Shown piece by piece: positions 42,958 through 52,619 of a stretch of DNA of 64,000 nt (its first letter is position 1; every line of letters starts with the position of its first letter). Origin of the DNA: Actinoplanes sp. TFC3 (GTDB lineage Bacteria > Actinomycetota > Actinomycetes > Mycobacteriales > Micromonosporaceae); contig NZ_LOJP01000001.1 in assembly GCF_001553785.1 (NCBI RefSeq), positions 3,109,670 through 3,173,669 of the forward strand, written 5' to 3'. The notes under the pieces were generated by a model. That model saw nothing but the letters and a program-made list of their open reading frames with translations, was not told the origin of the DNA and did not search any database. The position numbers and the translations under genes were made by a program.

Positions 42958-43192
42958 TCTCGGGTACGTCCACACCTCCCCGCCCCCGCCCACGCCCCGA
43001 CCCTACCCGCCCGGCCGACCTGTCGCGCGTCCGGCGCACGCCCACCCGCCGCAGGTAAGCCATCCGCCACCCGGCCGCTGTCACGGGCTGATGAGCCGCT
43101 CGAACCCGTTCAGCAGCACCCCGTAGACCCAGGTCGAACGCCCTGGCCCATGAGCACGCCAGACAGGCTCTCGGCCTGGACGCGTAGCCGGT
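42958..43192. other. Degenerate intergenic stretch
   Basis: C-rich sequence with no gene. On the minus strand 43141-43080 reads 'STWVYGVLLNGFERLI', which looks like the tail of a TetR regulator, but nothing else of it remains. Confidence 0.45.
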
Positions 43193-43744
43193 TCACTCGT
43201 CGCGGCTCTGACGCAGGTAGGCAAGCACCGCCTCGCGGGTGGTGCGCACCCCGAACGCCGCCCGCGCCTCGGCGATGCGCCGGTTGGCGGTGCGCAGCGA
43301 CAGGAACTCCGCCGCCGCGGCGGCCGCGATCGTGTCGCCCGCGGCCAGACGGTCCAGCAGCGCCCGCTGCTCGGGTACCAGCGGCACCCCGGCAGTGGCC
43401 TCGTCGTCGCCGCCGGCCGGGGGCGCCGCGGTGACCGGGCCGGGGCCCAGCACGAGCGGGCCGAGCCGGGCCAGGTCGTCGATCAGCGCGCGGCCCATCG
43501 GGCTGTCCACCTCGCACACCGCCACCACCGCCGCGCCGCGCGCCGCGGCCAGCACCGCCAGTTGCAGGGTGTCCGGGTCGCCGATGCGCCCGTGCAGCAC
43601 CAGCCGCTCGCCGGTGACGTCCCACGCCGCGCCGGGCAGGGCGAAGCCTTCCTGCTCGCTCCAGCCCTCGCGGATCAGGCGGCGGAGCACGGTGTCGGCG
43701 TCCGCGGTGCTCGCGACGACGTGACGGGGTGCCTCGGCGCTCAC
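43193..43744 (-). CDS. LuxR-type HTH protein, accessory to the upstream ATPase regulator
   Basis: 183 aa. The C-terminal part is a divergent LuxR-type helix-turn-helix: 'LVPEQRALLDRLAAGDTIAA', 'LSLRTANRRIAEARAAFG'. The N-terminal ~110 residues have an alpha/beta pattern (AWDVTGERLVLHG, GAAVVAVCEV) without a clear receiver-domain Asp. It starts by a 4-bp overlap (ATGA) with the large LuxR-family regulator gene, so the two are made together. Confidence 0.7.
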   Translation of the reverse strand: MSAEAPRHVVASTADADTVLRRLIREGWSEQEGFALPGAAWDVTGERLVLHGRIGDPDTLQLAVLAAARGAAVVAVCEVDSPMGRALIDDLARLGPLVLGPGPVTAAPPAGGDDEATAGVPLVPEQRALLDRLAAGDTIAAAAAAEFLSLRTANRRIAEARAAFGVRTTREAVLAYLRQSRDE

Positions 43745-46212
43745 CGGCCCTCACCCTCGGGTCCGGGCGCGCGGGCGGGTTCCAGTTGGGTGAGGGCCAG
43801 AGCGGCCGCCTCGGTACGGGTGCGGGCCCCCAGTTTGCGCATGCCCGAGCGGATGTGGGTGTCCACCGTCTCGGTCGAGATGCCCAGCTGCCCGGCGATG
43901 CGCCGGGTCGGCTCCCCGGCCGCGACCAGCCGCAGCACGTCGACCTCCCGGCGGGTGAGCCGCGAACCCGAGCGCGGGCTGCGGCTGTCGCGCTGCACGT
44001 GGTGGCGGCGCAACCCCCGCCGCGCCCGCCCGGCGAGCACTACGAGGCCGGCCTGGTCGGCGAGTTTCTCGGCTTCCAGCAACGCCCCCACCGCCTGCTG
44101 CGGGTCGCTGTCGCGCAGCCCGGCGGCCAGCAGGCAGCGGATCTGCTCGCGCAGCACCACCTGCGACCAGGCCTCGGCGGCGGCCGGGAACCCCGAGCCG
44201 GTGGCCCACGCGGTCAGGGTGCTGCGCGCCGCGCCGGGCAGCCCGGCGGGAATCTGCGGGGGCAGGCCGCCGGGGGTGCCACCGGCGTCGAAGGCCGCCC
44301 ATCGGGTGGTGATCGCCCGCAGCCCGGCGAGCAGGCCCGCCCCGCTGCCCGCGGTGCCGGGCTGCGCGGCCCGGTCGGGTTGACCGTCGAGCCACGCGGC
44401 CTCCCGCGCCACCCAGGCGGTGGCCGGGTGGGTGTCCGGGCCGGCCAGGCGGGCGCGGGCGGCGGCCAACAACCCGGTGTCGGCCTCGACCAGCGCGGTC
44501 GCGGCGAGCGCGTACGAGCGCGCGTCGGCCGGCAGGGCCCGCTCGGCGAGGTCCCCGCTGTGGCGCACCGCCGCATCCGCCGGTGAAGGCTCCTGATCAG
44601 CCGGGCGGGAGCCGCGCAGCACGTCCGCCCAGTCGGCCAGGGCCAGGAAGCGGGTCTGCCAGCTGTAGGCCAGCCCGGCACCGGCCACCGCACCGGCCGT
44701 GCGCGCCTGCTCGGCGGCCTCACCCAAGCGGGCGTCGGCGAGCAGGTGCCCGACCAGCAGCCACGCGCTCCACCGCCCGGTCAGCGGGTCCGCGCCCGCC
44801 GCGCCGGCGGCCTGCAACGCGGTTTCCCAGCCGGGCACGCGGTGCGCGGCGCGGACCGCGGCCAGCGCAGCGGCCACCGCCGGTGGGGGCGCCGGATACC
44901 GGGCGGCGATCTTGCCGGCGGTGTCCAGCGCGCCGGGCGGGTCGGCGGCCAGGTCGGCCAGCAGCAGGATGCGGTCACGGGCGGCGACCACGGCGGACGC
45001 GGCGGCGTCGGGTACCGGGCGCACCGCGTCGCGGGCCGCGGCGGGCTCCCCGGCCTGCAGCAGCGCCTCACCGCGCAGCACGTCGGCCTCCACGCCCAGC
45101 GGCGCCGCGGTGCTCAGCACCCGGGCGGCGGCGTGCGGGCGCCCGGCGCCCAGCAGGGCGTCGGCGGCGGCCAGGCGCACCCGCGGGTCGACGGTGACGC
45201 CGGGCCGTTCGCAGGCGAACAGCAGCAGGTCACCGCGTTCGGCACCGGCGGTGCGGTCGGCTGCGGTCAGAGCCATCCGGTAGGCGCCCGCGTGGTCGCC
45301 GGCGGCCGCCAGGTGCCGGGCGGCCTCGGCCGGTGGGGTGACGGTGGCCAGCGCGCGGTGCAGCTCCACCCGGGCCTCGGCGTCGAGCAGCCCGGCCGCG
45401 GTCTCGGCAAAGTAGGCCGACACCGCCACCACCCCGCCGTCGACCTCGGCGACCAGGCCGGCCTCGTGCAGCGCACTCGCCCCGGCACCGAGGAGCTGCG
45501 CGGGGGCGGGCCGGCCGAGCAGGCCCAGCGCGGCCAGCGCGGTGCGCGCCGGGCGAGGCAGGTCGGCCAGGGCGGTGGCGATGGCGTACGCCACCTGATC
45601 GATGTCGCCGGCTGCGGCGCCGCGGCCCGCCCCGGCCGCGCGGGTCAGGGTGACCACGGCCAGGGGGTTGCCACCGGCGCGGGCCACCACCGCCTCCAGT
45701 TGGGCCGCCTCCAGCTGCGGGGCGGTGCGCCGGGCCAGGTCCGTGGCCTCGGCCGGGCTCAGCGGCGGCAGGTCGAGCCAGGCGGTGGCCTTGGCGCGCA
45801 GGTGCTCGACAGTGCCGGCCGGCAGCCGGTGCGGGGTGCGCAGCGCGGCCACCACCCGCACGTGCGCGCTGAGATGGGTCAGCGCGGCGAGGGTGGCCGC
45901 ATCGGTGTACTGCAGGTCGTCGAGCACGAGCAGTCCGCCGCGCACCCGCGAGCGCACCGCCTCGGCCAGCAGCGGCACGTCGTGGGCGGGCAGGCGCGCC
46001 TTGACCGCCCGGGACAGCGCCAGGGCCGGCACCGCGCTGAGCATGGCCAGGCCGCCGCCGCTGAACACCGGCGAACCGGCGGTCGCGGCGATGCGGCGCA
46101 GCAGCGTGCTGCGTCCGGCGCCGGGCGCACCGGCGAGCATGACCAGGCCGGGGCGGCGCAGGTGGGCCGCTGCCAGACCGGCCAGGTCCCGCTGTGACAC
46201 ACACGCCCCCAT
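43741..46212 (-). CDS. LuxR-family (LAL/STAND-type) ATPase regulator, IniR-like
   Basis: About 823 aa. N-terminal ATPase with P-loop 'GAPGAGRST' (residues 28-36; Arg replaces the usual Lys) and Walker B 'GLLVLDDLQYTD'; a long alpha-helical, Ala-rich middle of TPR-like repeats; C-terminal LuxR helix-turn-helix 'LTRREVDVLRLVAAGEPTRR' and 'LGISTETVDTHIRSGM'. It is divergent from the dynamin operon, like Rv0339c (iniR) beside iniBAC in M. tuberculosis. It likely controls that operon. ATG 46212 is used; GTG 46200 is an alternative. Confidence 0.82.
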   Translation of the reverse strand: MGACVSQRDLAGLAAAHLRRPGLVMLAGAPGAGRSTLLRRIAATAGSPVFSGGGLAMLSAVPALALSRAVKARLPAHDVPLLAEAVRSRVRGGLLVLDDLQYTDAATLAALTHLSAHVRVVAALRTPHRLPAGTVEHLRAKATAWLDLPPLSPAEATDLARRTAPQLEAAQLEAVVARAGGNPLAVVTLTRAAGAGRGAAAGDIDQVAYAIATALADLPRPARTALAALGLLGRPAPAQLLGAGASALHEAGLVAEVDGGVVAVSAYFAETAAGLLDAEARVELHRALATVTPPAEAARHLAAAGDHAGAYRMALTAADRTAGAERGDLLLFACERPGVTVDPRVRLAAADALLGAGRPHAAARVLSTAAPLGVEADVLRGEALLQAGEPAAARDAVRPVPDAAASAVVAARDRILLLADLAADPPGALDTAGKIAARYPAPPPAVAAALAAVRAAHRVPGWETALQAAGAAGADPLTGRWSAWLLVGHLLADARLGEAAEQARTAGAVAGAGLAYSWQTRFLALADWADVLRGSRPADQEPSPADAAVRHSGDLAERALPADARSYALAATALVEADTGLLAAARARLAGPDTHPATAWVAREAAWLDGQPDRAAQPGTAGSGAGLLAGLRAITTRWAAFDAGGTPGGLPPQIPAGLPGAARSTLTAWATGSGFPAAAEAWSQVVLREQIRCLLAAGLRDSDPQQAVGALLEAEKLADQAGLVVLAGRARRGLRRHHVQRDSRSPRSGSRLTRREVDVLRLVAAGEPTRRIAGQLGISTETVDTHIRSGMRKLGARTRTEAAALALTQLEPARAPGPEGEGR

Positions 46213-46402
46213 TCCGCTGCAGCCCCCGGGCAGCGTTGTCCTTGGCACGAACCTGGGATTCGCGTGCGGTCCCGGGATCGTAATGTTGTGCTGCGGCAGG
46301 CGATGCACGCCCGCCCCGATGCCCGGGAAAGGCGGTCCCCTTGTCGGTGGTGACAACCGCAGTGTTCACATTCTCGCCGAATGTGGGCTCGGCAGGCGAG
46401 TC

Positions 46403-47926
46403 ATGACGACCGGGCCGCTGACCCAGCGCATGGCGACGCTGTGTGACGAAATCGTCGCACAAGTCGGTCCGCAGGCCGGTGAGCAGGTGCAACAAGTCCG
46501 CCGCCGGCTCGCCGAGCCGTTACGCGTGGCTATCGCCGGGCGGTTGAAAGCCGGAAAGTCGACACTCGTCAACGCGTTGATCGGGCGCCGGGTGGCCCCC
46601 ACGGCCGCCGGGGAGTGCACCCGCGTGGTCACCCGCTTCCGCTACGGCAGCGCCGATCGCGTCGACGCGGTGCTGCGCGACGGCTCGCGGCGCAGCCTGC
46701 CGCTGGGTGAGGACGGCATGATCCCGCAGCGCCTGGGGGTGAGCCTGGCCCGGGTCGCCTACGTCGATGTCGCGCTGACCAGCGAGAACCTGCGTGAGCT
46801 GACCGTGGTCGACACCCCGGGGCTGGCCTCGACCGACACGCAGCTGTCGGCCCGCGCGGCCGCGCAGCTCGGCGAGCCCGCCACCGCCCCGTTCGACGCC
46901 GACATCGACGAGGACTCCGCCGCCGAGGTCGCCGCCGCCGAAGCCGTCATCTACGTGTTCACCCAGGCTGTGCGCGCCGACGACGTGCACGCGCTGGAAG
47001 CGTTCCGGGCCGCCTCGGCGCGCCTGGCGTCCAGCCCGATCAACGCGCTCGGCGTCTTCGGCAAGATCGACACCCTGGTGGGTGGGGCCGCTGACCCGTG
47101 GCCGGTGGCCGGGCCACTGGCCGAGCAGCAGGGCGCGCTGCTGTCGCGCACCGTCGCGCAGGTCGTACCGGTGGTGGGGTTGCTCGCCGAAACCGGGCAG
47201 GCCGGACGGCTGACCGCCGCCGACTGCGCGGCCCTGCAACAGCTGTCCACCCTGGCGCCCGGCGAGCTGCAGGTGCTGCTGGCCTCGGTCGACCTGTTCC
47301 GCACCCGGCCCGCCCCGGTCGACCCGCAACGCCGGGCCCGCCTGCTGGAGCTGCTCGACCTGTACGGCATCGGCTTCGCCCTGGCCCAGCTGGGCGCCGA
47401 CCCGCAGCTGGGCACCGGTGAACTCGTGCGCCGGCTGGTTGCCGCGTCCGGCTTCCCCCGCCTGCAGCACACCGTCGAGCAGACCCTGCGCTGGCGCGCC
47501 GACGCGATCAAAGCCGGCTGGGCGCTGTCACGGCTGGAACGCGTGGCCGGGCACACCGCCACCGGCCGTGACCGTGACACCCTGCGCGACGCCACCGAAC
47601 GGCTGCTGCGTGAACCCGCCTACCACCGGCTGCGCCTGCTGGAGGTCGCGCAGCGCGTGGCCACCGGCCGGGTCGGCCTGCCCGCCGCCTGGGAACAGGA
47701 GCTGATCCGCCTGGCCACCACCAGCGACCCCGCCGCCATCCTGCGCCTGCCGCACGCCGGGCCCGAGGAGCTGGCCGCCGCCGCGGTCGAGGCCGCCAAC
47801 CGCTGGCGGGTGTACGCCGTCGCCGGGGCCGGGCCCGCGCAGTCACGGGTCGCCCAGGTCGCGCACCGCGGCTTCCACCTGCTCGCCCAGTCGCTGCGCA
47901 GCACCGGAACGCAGGTGCCGCGATGA
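46403..47926 (+). CDS. Dynamin-like GTPase, first of a tandem pair (IniA/IniC- or DynA/DynB-like)
   Basis: 507 aa. GTPase motifs: G1 'GRLKAGKST' (46-54), G2 Thr in 'TAAGECTRVV', G3 'VVDTPGLAS', G4-like 'VFGKIDTL'. The helical C-terminal part has no clear membrane hairpin. Bacterial dynamins remodel or protect membranes; in mycobacteria IniA/IniC respond to cell-wall drugs, and in Streptomyces DynA/DynB act in sporulation septation. Overlaps the next gene by 4 bp (ATGA). The 190-bp gap to the divergent regulator must hold the promoters. Confidence 0.87.
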   Translation: MTTGPLTQRMATLCDEIVAQVGPQAGEQVQQVRRRLAEPLRVAIAGRLKAGKSTLVNALIGRRVAPTAAGECTRVVTRFRYGSADRVDAVLRDGSRRSLPLGEDGMIPQRLGVSLARVAYVDVALTSENLRELTVVDTPGLASTDTQLSARAAAQLGEPATAPFDADIDEDSAAEVAAAEAVIYVFTQAVRADDVHALEAFRAASARLASSPINALGVFGKIDTLVGGAADPWPVAGPLAEQQGALLSRTVAQVVPVVGLLAETGQAGRLTAADCAALQQLSTLAPGELQVLLASVDLFRTRPAPVDPQRRARLLELLDLYGIGFALAQLGADPQLGTGELVRRLVAASGFPRLQHTVEQTLRWRADAIKAGWALSRLERVAGHTATGRDRDTLRDATERLLREPAYHRLRLLEVAQRVATGRVGLPAAWEQELIRLATTSDPAAILRLPHAGPEELAAAAVEAANRWRVYAVAGAGPAQSRVAQVAHRGFHLLAQSLRSTGTQVPR

Positions 47927-49776
47927 GCGCCCCCCGCGACCTGGCCACCGCCCTGGACACCGCGGTCAAGGACGCCCTGGCCGCCGTGCGCACCGCCGAC
48001 CCCGACGCCGGAGCCGATCTCGCCGAGCTGCGCCGCCGGCAGCTGACCCGCCCGTCGATCGTGCTGGTCGGCGAAACCAAACGCGGCAAGAGCAGCCTGG
48101 TCAACGCGCTGCTGGGGGTGCCCGGGTTGTCGCCGGTGGACGCCGCCGTGGCCACCGCCACGTACCTGCACCTGCTACCCGGGCCCACCCTGACCGCCGC
48201 GGCGTACGTACCCGGCCTCAGCGATCCCGTCGACCTGGACGAGCGCCAGCTCGCCGGGTGGGCCACCGGGCGTGACATCCCCGGCGGAGCCCGCGGGCCG
48301 CGGCGCATCGAGATCACCCATCCCGCGCCGCTGCTGCAGTACCTGATCCTGATCGACACCCCCGGGGTGGGCGGCCTGGACCCCGCGCACACCGCAGTCG
48401 CGCTGGACGCCGTGGACAAGGCCACCGCCCTGCTGTTCGTCGCCGACGCCTCCGCCCCGCTGTCGCAGCCCGAACTGGACTTCCTGGTCGCGGCCAGCGA
48501 ACGCGTCGACACCGTGGTGTTCGCCCTGACCAAGGTGGACGCCTTCAGCGGGTGGCGGCGCATCGCCGACGACAACCGGGCGCTGCTGCGCGCCAAGGCC
48601 CCCCGCTATGCCGAGGCGCCCTGGTTCCCGGTATCCGCGCGCCTGGCCGAGCTGGCCATGCGCCTGCCCCCGGCCGAGCAGGCGCCGCTGGTGCAGGCCT
48701 CCCACATCGCCGAGCTGCAGCACGCCCTGGTCGAGCTCGCCGGGCACGGTCACCAACTGCAACTGGCCAACGTGCTGCGCGCTGCCCGCGCGGAACTGAG
48801 CCGCCAGGAACATGCCGCGCTCGCCCGGGTCGAGGCAGCCGAGGCCAACCCCCAACAGAGCACACGGGTACGCCAGGAGCGCGCCGAACTGGCCGCGCGC
48901 AAACGCACCGAGTCGCGGCAGTGGGCTCTGCTGCTCACCACCGAAACCCAGCGCGCCCGCGTGGAGACGGTCAGCTCCCTGCGTACCCGGATCAGCGCCT
49001 TGCAGCAGGATCTCAGCGACCGCATCGAGCAGCTCCGCGGTGATGCCCTGGCCGCGCTGCCCGACGACGTCGACGCGCAACTGCAGGCGCTGGCGGTGAC
49101 CTTGAGCGGGGAGCTGCACGCCACGTTCCGGCAGGTCGCCGAGCGGGTGCTGGCGCAGGTGTTCGACGACGCCGAGCTGTCGGCGGTGCTCGACCGGCTC
49201 AACGCCACCCTGCGCCACGCTCTGGACTCCGGTTCCCCGCGTGACGGCTCCGGTGACAACCTGCTGATCGCGCTGTCCGCCGGGGGTATCGCGGTGATGG
49301 CCGGGCGCGGCGCGTTGTTCGGCGCCTCGGTGCTGGGCGTGGGCGGGGCGGTGGCCGGGGGGCTGCTGATCCCGGTCGCCGGGCTCGGGCTGGGGCTGGC
49401 CGCGGGTGGCTACGTGCTGTACCGCCGGCGCGTGCAGACCGACCGGCAACAGGCGCGGACCTGGCTGCGCGATGTGCTCGGCGAGGCCCGCGCGGCGCTG
49501 CAGGACGAGATCTCGTACCGCTTCACCGACCTGCAGTACGCCCTGGGTGTTGCCGTCGACGACGCGGTCGAGCGGCGGCTGCGCGAACTGGACACCCAGC
49601 TCGCCGAGCTGGACGCGGCCGCCGCGGAGGACGCCGCCCGGCGCGCCCGCCGCCGTGCCGAAGCCGGCTCGGACCTGCAACGCCTGCGCGGCTACCTGCG
49701 CCAGGCCGACGACGTTCTCACCCGGGCCCGCGCCCTGGCCCCCGTTCCCGCACCCCTGGCTCTGGAGATCCGATGA
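47923..49776 (+). CDS. Dynamin-like GTPase, second of the pair, with membrane hairpin
   Basis: 617 aa. G1 'GETKRGKSS' (50-58), G3 'LIDTPGVGG', G4 '[10 protein letters not shown]'. A long helical stalk (about residues 270-440) is followed by a hydrophobic hairpin around '[20 protein letters not shown]' and '[20 protein letters not shown]', then a further coiled stretch. This matches the membrane-inserted partner of two-component bacterial dynamins. Overlaps both neighbours by 4 bp. Confidence 0.9.
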   Translation: MSAPRDLATALDTAVKDALAAVRTADPDAGADLAELRRRQLTRPSIVLVGETKRGKSSLVNALLGVPGLSPVDAAVATATYLHLLPGPTLTAAAYVPGLSDPVDLDERQLAGWATGRDIPGGARGPRRIEITHPAPLLQYLILIDTPGVGGLDPAHTAVALDAVDKATALLFVADASAPLSQPELDFLVAASERVDTVVFALTKVDAFSGWRRIADDNRALLRAKAPRYAEAPWFPVSARLAELAMRLPPAEQAPLVQASHIAELQHALVELAGHGHQLQLANVLRAARAELSRQEHAALARVEAAEANPQQSTRVRQERAELAARKRTESRQWALLLTTETQRARVETVSSLRTRISALQQDLSDRIEQLRGDALAALPDDVDAQLQALAVTLSGELHATFRQVAERVLAQVFDDAELSAVLDRLNATLRHALDSGSPRDGSGDNLLIALSAGGIAVMAGRGALFGASVLGVGGAVAGGLLIPVAGLGLGLAAGGYVLYRRRVQTDRQQARTWLRDVLGEARAALQDEISYRFTDLQYALGVAVDDAVERRLRELDTQLAELDAAAAEDAARRARRRAEAGSDLQRLRGYLRQADDVLTRARALAPVPAPLALEIR

Positions 49777-50411
49777 GTGACGAGCACGGCTGGCCGGATT
49801 TCGCCGACGACCCCGGCCACGACCCCGGCCACGATGACGTGGGCCACGATGACCTGGGCCACGATGACCTGGGCCACGATCTGGGCGGCCATGACGTCGA
49901 CGCGCACGGCTACGAGCCGCTGCCCGGCCACGACCCGCTGGCTCCCGAGGCAGGCGGCCATGACCCCTACGAGCTGCCCGCGCCTGACCAGCCGGCGTGG
50001 GAACTCCACCACGACGACCCGGTCGCGGCCGAGGACCATCCCGTCGTGGACGTCACCGACGGGCACGGGCTCGGCCCGGTCGGCGCGGACCCCGACGCCG
50101 CGCCCGACCACGGCGGCGACCCCGCCGAGGTGTTCCCGCCCGCCCTGGACGTGGGCCCACTGCCCGAGCCGGTCGACGGGTTCCCGTGGATCGACACCGG
50201 CAGCCTCAACCTCGGCGAGCTCAACCCGGTCGACCTGGACCTGTCCAGCCCCGGCGCCGCCCCCGCCGGCACGGTGGTGACCCCGGGGGATCTGGCCGCG
50301 TACGCCGGGCAGGAACTCACCCCCGGCGCCGACCCGTGGGCCGAGCTGGCCGGCTCCGACGACCCGGCCACCAGCGCCCTGGCCCGATGGTGGAACGACA
50401 TCAACACGTAA
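49773..50411 (+). CDS. Acidic Gly-His-Asp repeat protein in the dynamin operon
   Basis: 212 aa, very acidic and probably disordered. Residues 13-47 are tandem GHDD(L/V/P) repeats followed by more His/Asp-rich text; the C-terminal 90 residues are more regular and include '[20 protein letters not shown]' and '[11 protein letters not shown]'. No known family. The density of His and Asp suggests metal binding. Third gene of the operon, coupled by an ATGA overlap, so it likely works with the dynamins. Confidence 0.75.
   Translation: MSDEHGWPDFADDPGHDPGHDDVGHDDLGHDDLGHDLGGHDVDAHGYEPLPGHDPLAPEAGGHDPYELPAPDQPAWELHHDDPVAAEDHPVVDVTDGHGLGPVGADPDAAPDHGGDPAEVFPPALDVGPLPEPVDGFPWIDTGSLNLGELNPVDLDLSSPGAAPAGTVVTPGDLAAYAGQELTPGADPWAELAGSDDPATSALARWWNDINT
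49827..49886 (+). repeat. 15-bp tandem repeats encoding GHDDL units
   Basis: Four consecutive 15-bp units beginning GGCCACGATGACSTG, nearly identical at DNA level; the last is degenerate. This suggests recent expansion by replication slippage inside the gene. Confidence 0.85.
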
Positions 50412-50460
50412 GCCGCAGGCGGCTACCGGCGGCGCGCGCGGGATGACATCATCGGCGGCC

Positions 50461-51828
50461 ATGACCGCAACAACGGCGCCGGGCAGTCTTCTGCGCGAAC
50501 GCACCGGCTGGTACTTCTACGACTGGGCCAACTCGGCGTTCCAGACCACCGTTATCACGGTGTTCCTGGGGCCGTTCTTGACCACGGTCACCGAGCAGGC
50601 CGCCGGGTGCGCGCTGGGCGCCGACGACAGCCACGGGCGGGTGCATCCGCTGGGGATCAGCATCGCCGCCGGTTCCTATTTCCCGTACCTGGTGTCGCTG
50701 TCGGTGCTGCTGACGGTGTTCGTGCTGCCGGTCATGGGGGCGGTCGCCGACCGGGCGCCGCGGCGTAAACCGCTGCTGGGCACCGCCGCGTTCATTGGCG
50801 CCGCGGCAACCTGCGGCATCGGGTTCGTCACCGGCGAGCAGTACCTGCTGGGCGGGGTGCTGTTCGTGATCGCCAACGTGTCGTTCGGTGCCGCGGTGGT
50901 GGTGTACAACTCGTTCCTGCCGCAGCTGGCCGGGCCCGACGAGCGGGACAAGGTGTCCAGTCGCGGGTGGGCGTTCGGCTATCTTGGCGGCGGGCTGCTG
51001 CTGCTGATCAACCTGGTGGTGGTGCTGTCGCTCAGCGTCGACGGCGACGCCCGCCGCACCCTGGACCTGGCGCGCTGGTCGATCGTGTCGGCCGGCGTGT
51101 GGTGGGCCGTGTTCACCCTGCTGCCGCTGCGCTGGCTGCGTGAACATCCCCGCCAGGGTGAGCATGCGGCGGGCGGCAACGTGCTGACCGACGGGTTCAA
51201 ACAGTTGGGCGCCACCTTGCGGGGGCTGCGGTCGTACCCCCTGACGTTGTTCTTCCTGGGGGCTTTCCTGGTCTACAACGATGGCATTCAGACGGTCATC
51301 TCGCTGGCCAGCCAGTTCGGCACCGAGGAGCTGCACCTGCCGCAGAGCACGCTGATCGTGACCATCCTGATCGTGCAGTTCCTGGCGTTCGGCGGGGCGC
51401 TGCTGCTGGGCTCGCTCGCACAACGCCTCGGTGCCCGCAACACGATCCTGCTGGCGCTGGTGATGTGGACCGGGGTGGTGATCGCCGCGTTCTGGCTGCC
51501 CGAGGGTGCCTCCGTGCCGTTCATGCTGCTGGGCGCGGGCATCGGCCTGGTGATGGGCGGCAGCCAGGCGCTGAGCCGCTCGCTGTTCAGCCAGCTCATC
51601 CCGGCCGGGCGTGAGGCCGAGTACTACGGCTTCTACGAGATCAGCGACCGCGGCACCTCGTGGATCGGCCCGCTGGTGTTCGGCCTGGTGTTCCAGCTGA
51701 CCAACAGCTACCGCACGGGCATCGTGTCGCTGATCGTGTTCTTCGTCGCCGGGGGCATCCTGCTGGCCCTGGTCCCGATCCGCCGCGCCGTGATCGCCGC
51801 GGGTAACACCCCGCCGCAGCTGCTCTAG
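50461..51828 (+). CDS. MFS transporter, Atg22/UMF1-like
   Basis: About 455 aa with twelve membrane helices. The N-terminus 'GWYFYDWANSAFQTTVITVF' is the Atg22/UMF1 signature; 'GAVADRAPRRKPLLG' is the MFS loop 2-3 motif; 'GSQALSRSLFSQLIPAGREA' and 'FGFYEISDRGTSWIGPL'-like text (YGFYEISDRGTSW) are also typical. Substrate unknown (amino-acid efflux for the yeast homologue). The start is ATG 50461; ATG 50443 is an alternative. A GntR gene follows 9 bp after its stop. Confidence 0.9.
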   Translation: MTATTAPGSLLRERTGWYFYDWANSAFQTTVITVFLGPFLTTVTEQAAGCALGADDSHGRVHPLGISIAAGSYFPYLVSLSVLLTVFVLPVMGAVADRAPRRKPLLGTAAFIGAAATCGIGFVTGEQYLLGGVLFVIANVSFGAAVVVYNSFLPQLAGPDERDKVSSRGWAFGYLGGGLLLLINLVVVLSLSVDGDARRTLDLARWSIVSAGVWWAVFTLLPLRWLREHPRQGEHAAGGNVLTDGFKQLGATLRGLRSYPLTLFFLGAFLVYNDGIQTVISLASQFGTEELHLPQSTLIVTILIVQFLAFGGALLLGSLAQRLGARNTILLALVMWTGVVIAAFWLPEGASVPFMLLGAGIGLVMGGSQALSRSLFSQLIPAGREAEYYGFYEISDRGTSWIGPLVFGLVFQLTNSYRTGIVSLIVFFVAGGILLALVPIRRAVIAAGNTPPQLL

Positions 51829-51837
51829 ATTTCTTCT

Positions 51838-52200
51838 ATGGACATTGTCGTCGACCTGCAATCCCCGGTCCCGCCGTACGAGCAGGTGCGCCTGCGCATC
51901 GCCGAGCTCGCCGCGGCCGGGCAGCTACCGGCGGGCACCCGGCTGCCCCCGGTGCGCCAGCTCGCCACCACGCTGGGGCTGGCGGTCAACACGGTGGCCC
52001 GTTCGTACCGTGAACTGGAGCAGGCCGGTCTGGTGCAGACCCGCGGCCGGGCCGGCACGGTGATCACCGCGGCGGCGGCGGGCACCCCGGCCGCGGCGCA
52101 GCGGGCGGCGCAACGCTACGCCCAGGAGGTGTCGGCGCTGGGCGTCAGTGCGCAGGTCGCCCTGGAACTGGTGCAGGCGGCCCTGACCGCCGACCGCTAG
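51838..52200 (+). CDS. Short GntR-family regulator (YtrA-like)
   Basis: 120 aa. N-terminal winged helix 'SPVPPYEQVRLRIAELAAAG', 'LPPVRQLATTLGLAVNTVAR' and 'YRELEQAGLVQTRGRAGTVI', then a short helical tail without a ligand domain, as in the YtrA subfamily. It starts 9 bp after the MFS gene and is probably its regulator or co-transcribed with it. It ends overlapping the stop of a convergent pseudogene. Confidence 0.9.
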   Translation: MDIVVDLQSPVPPYEQVRLRIAELAAAGQLPAGTRLPPVRQLATTLGLAVNTVARSYRELEQAGLVQTRGRAGTVITAAAAGTPAAAQRAAQRYAQEVSALGVSAQVALELVQAALTADR

Positions 52201-52540
52201 AAGCGCAGCAGTTCCTGCAGCTGCGGGAGCCGGGTGAACAGTTCGGGCAGGCCGCGCACCCCGTCGCGGGCGGCGTCGTGCGACAGCGGTGCACGAGCGT
52301 GTCGTGGCTGGCCGTGATCGGCTCGGGCATGGCGATGCCGGCGGCGAAGGCCGCGCGTTCCAAGCGGAACACGTCCCCGGCGCGATAGGGCAGGCGCCGG
52401 TCGAGCTGGTTGAGCTGCTTGACGGCGAACGAGCCCTGGTCGGTGTCGAGCCGGTACATCCGGTTGGCGTAACCGCCGTGGACCCGGGTCATCGCAGCGG
52501 TGGGGGTGCCGAGCCGGGAGAGGTCTGTCACCGTCTGCAT
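52197..52540 (-). pseudogene. Aminoglycoside-phosphotransferase-like gene with internal deletion
   Basis: From ATG 52540 the N-lobe of an APH-fold kinase is readable: 'AAMTRVHGGYANRMYRLD', 'GSFAVKQLNQLDRRLPYR', 'RLERAAFAAGIAMPEPI'. Shortly after, the frame shifts and only a C-terminal scrap remains ('RGLPELFTRLPQLQELLRF'). The catalytic HGD and metal Asp are deleted. Not related closely to the kinase in the transposon. Confidence 0.75.
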
Positions 52541-52619
52541 CCTGCCACGCCCGGCGGTGAACCGGATGCCCGTCACCGGCGTGTGGGAAGCAGTGACCCC
52601 TCACCCCCAAGGACCGGAT

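Noticed and set aside
49815..49890. Short direct repeats considered as a CRISPR-like array
   Set aside because: Units are adjacent without spacers, in frame and coding for GHDDL; they are coding repeats.
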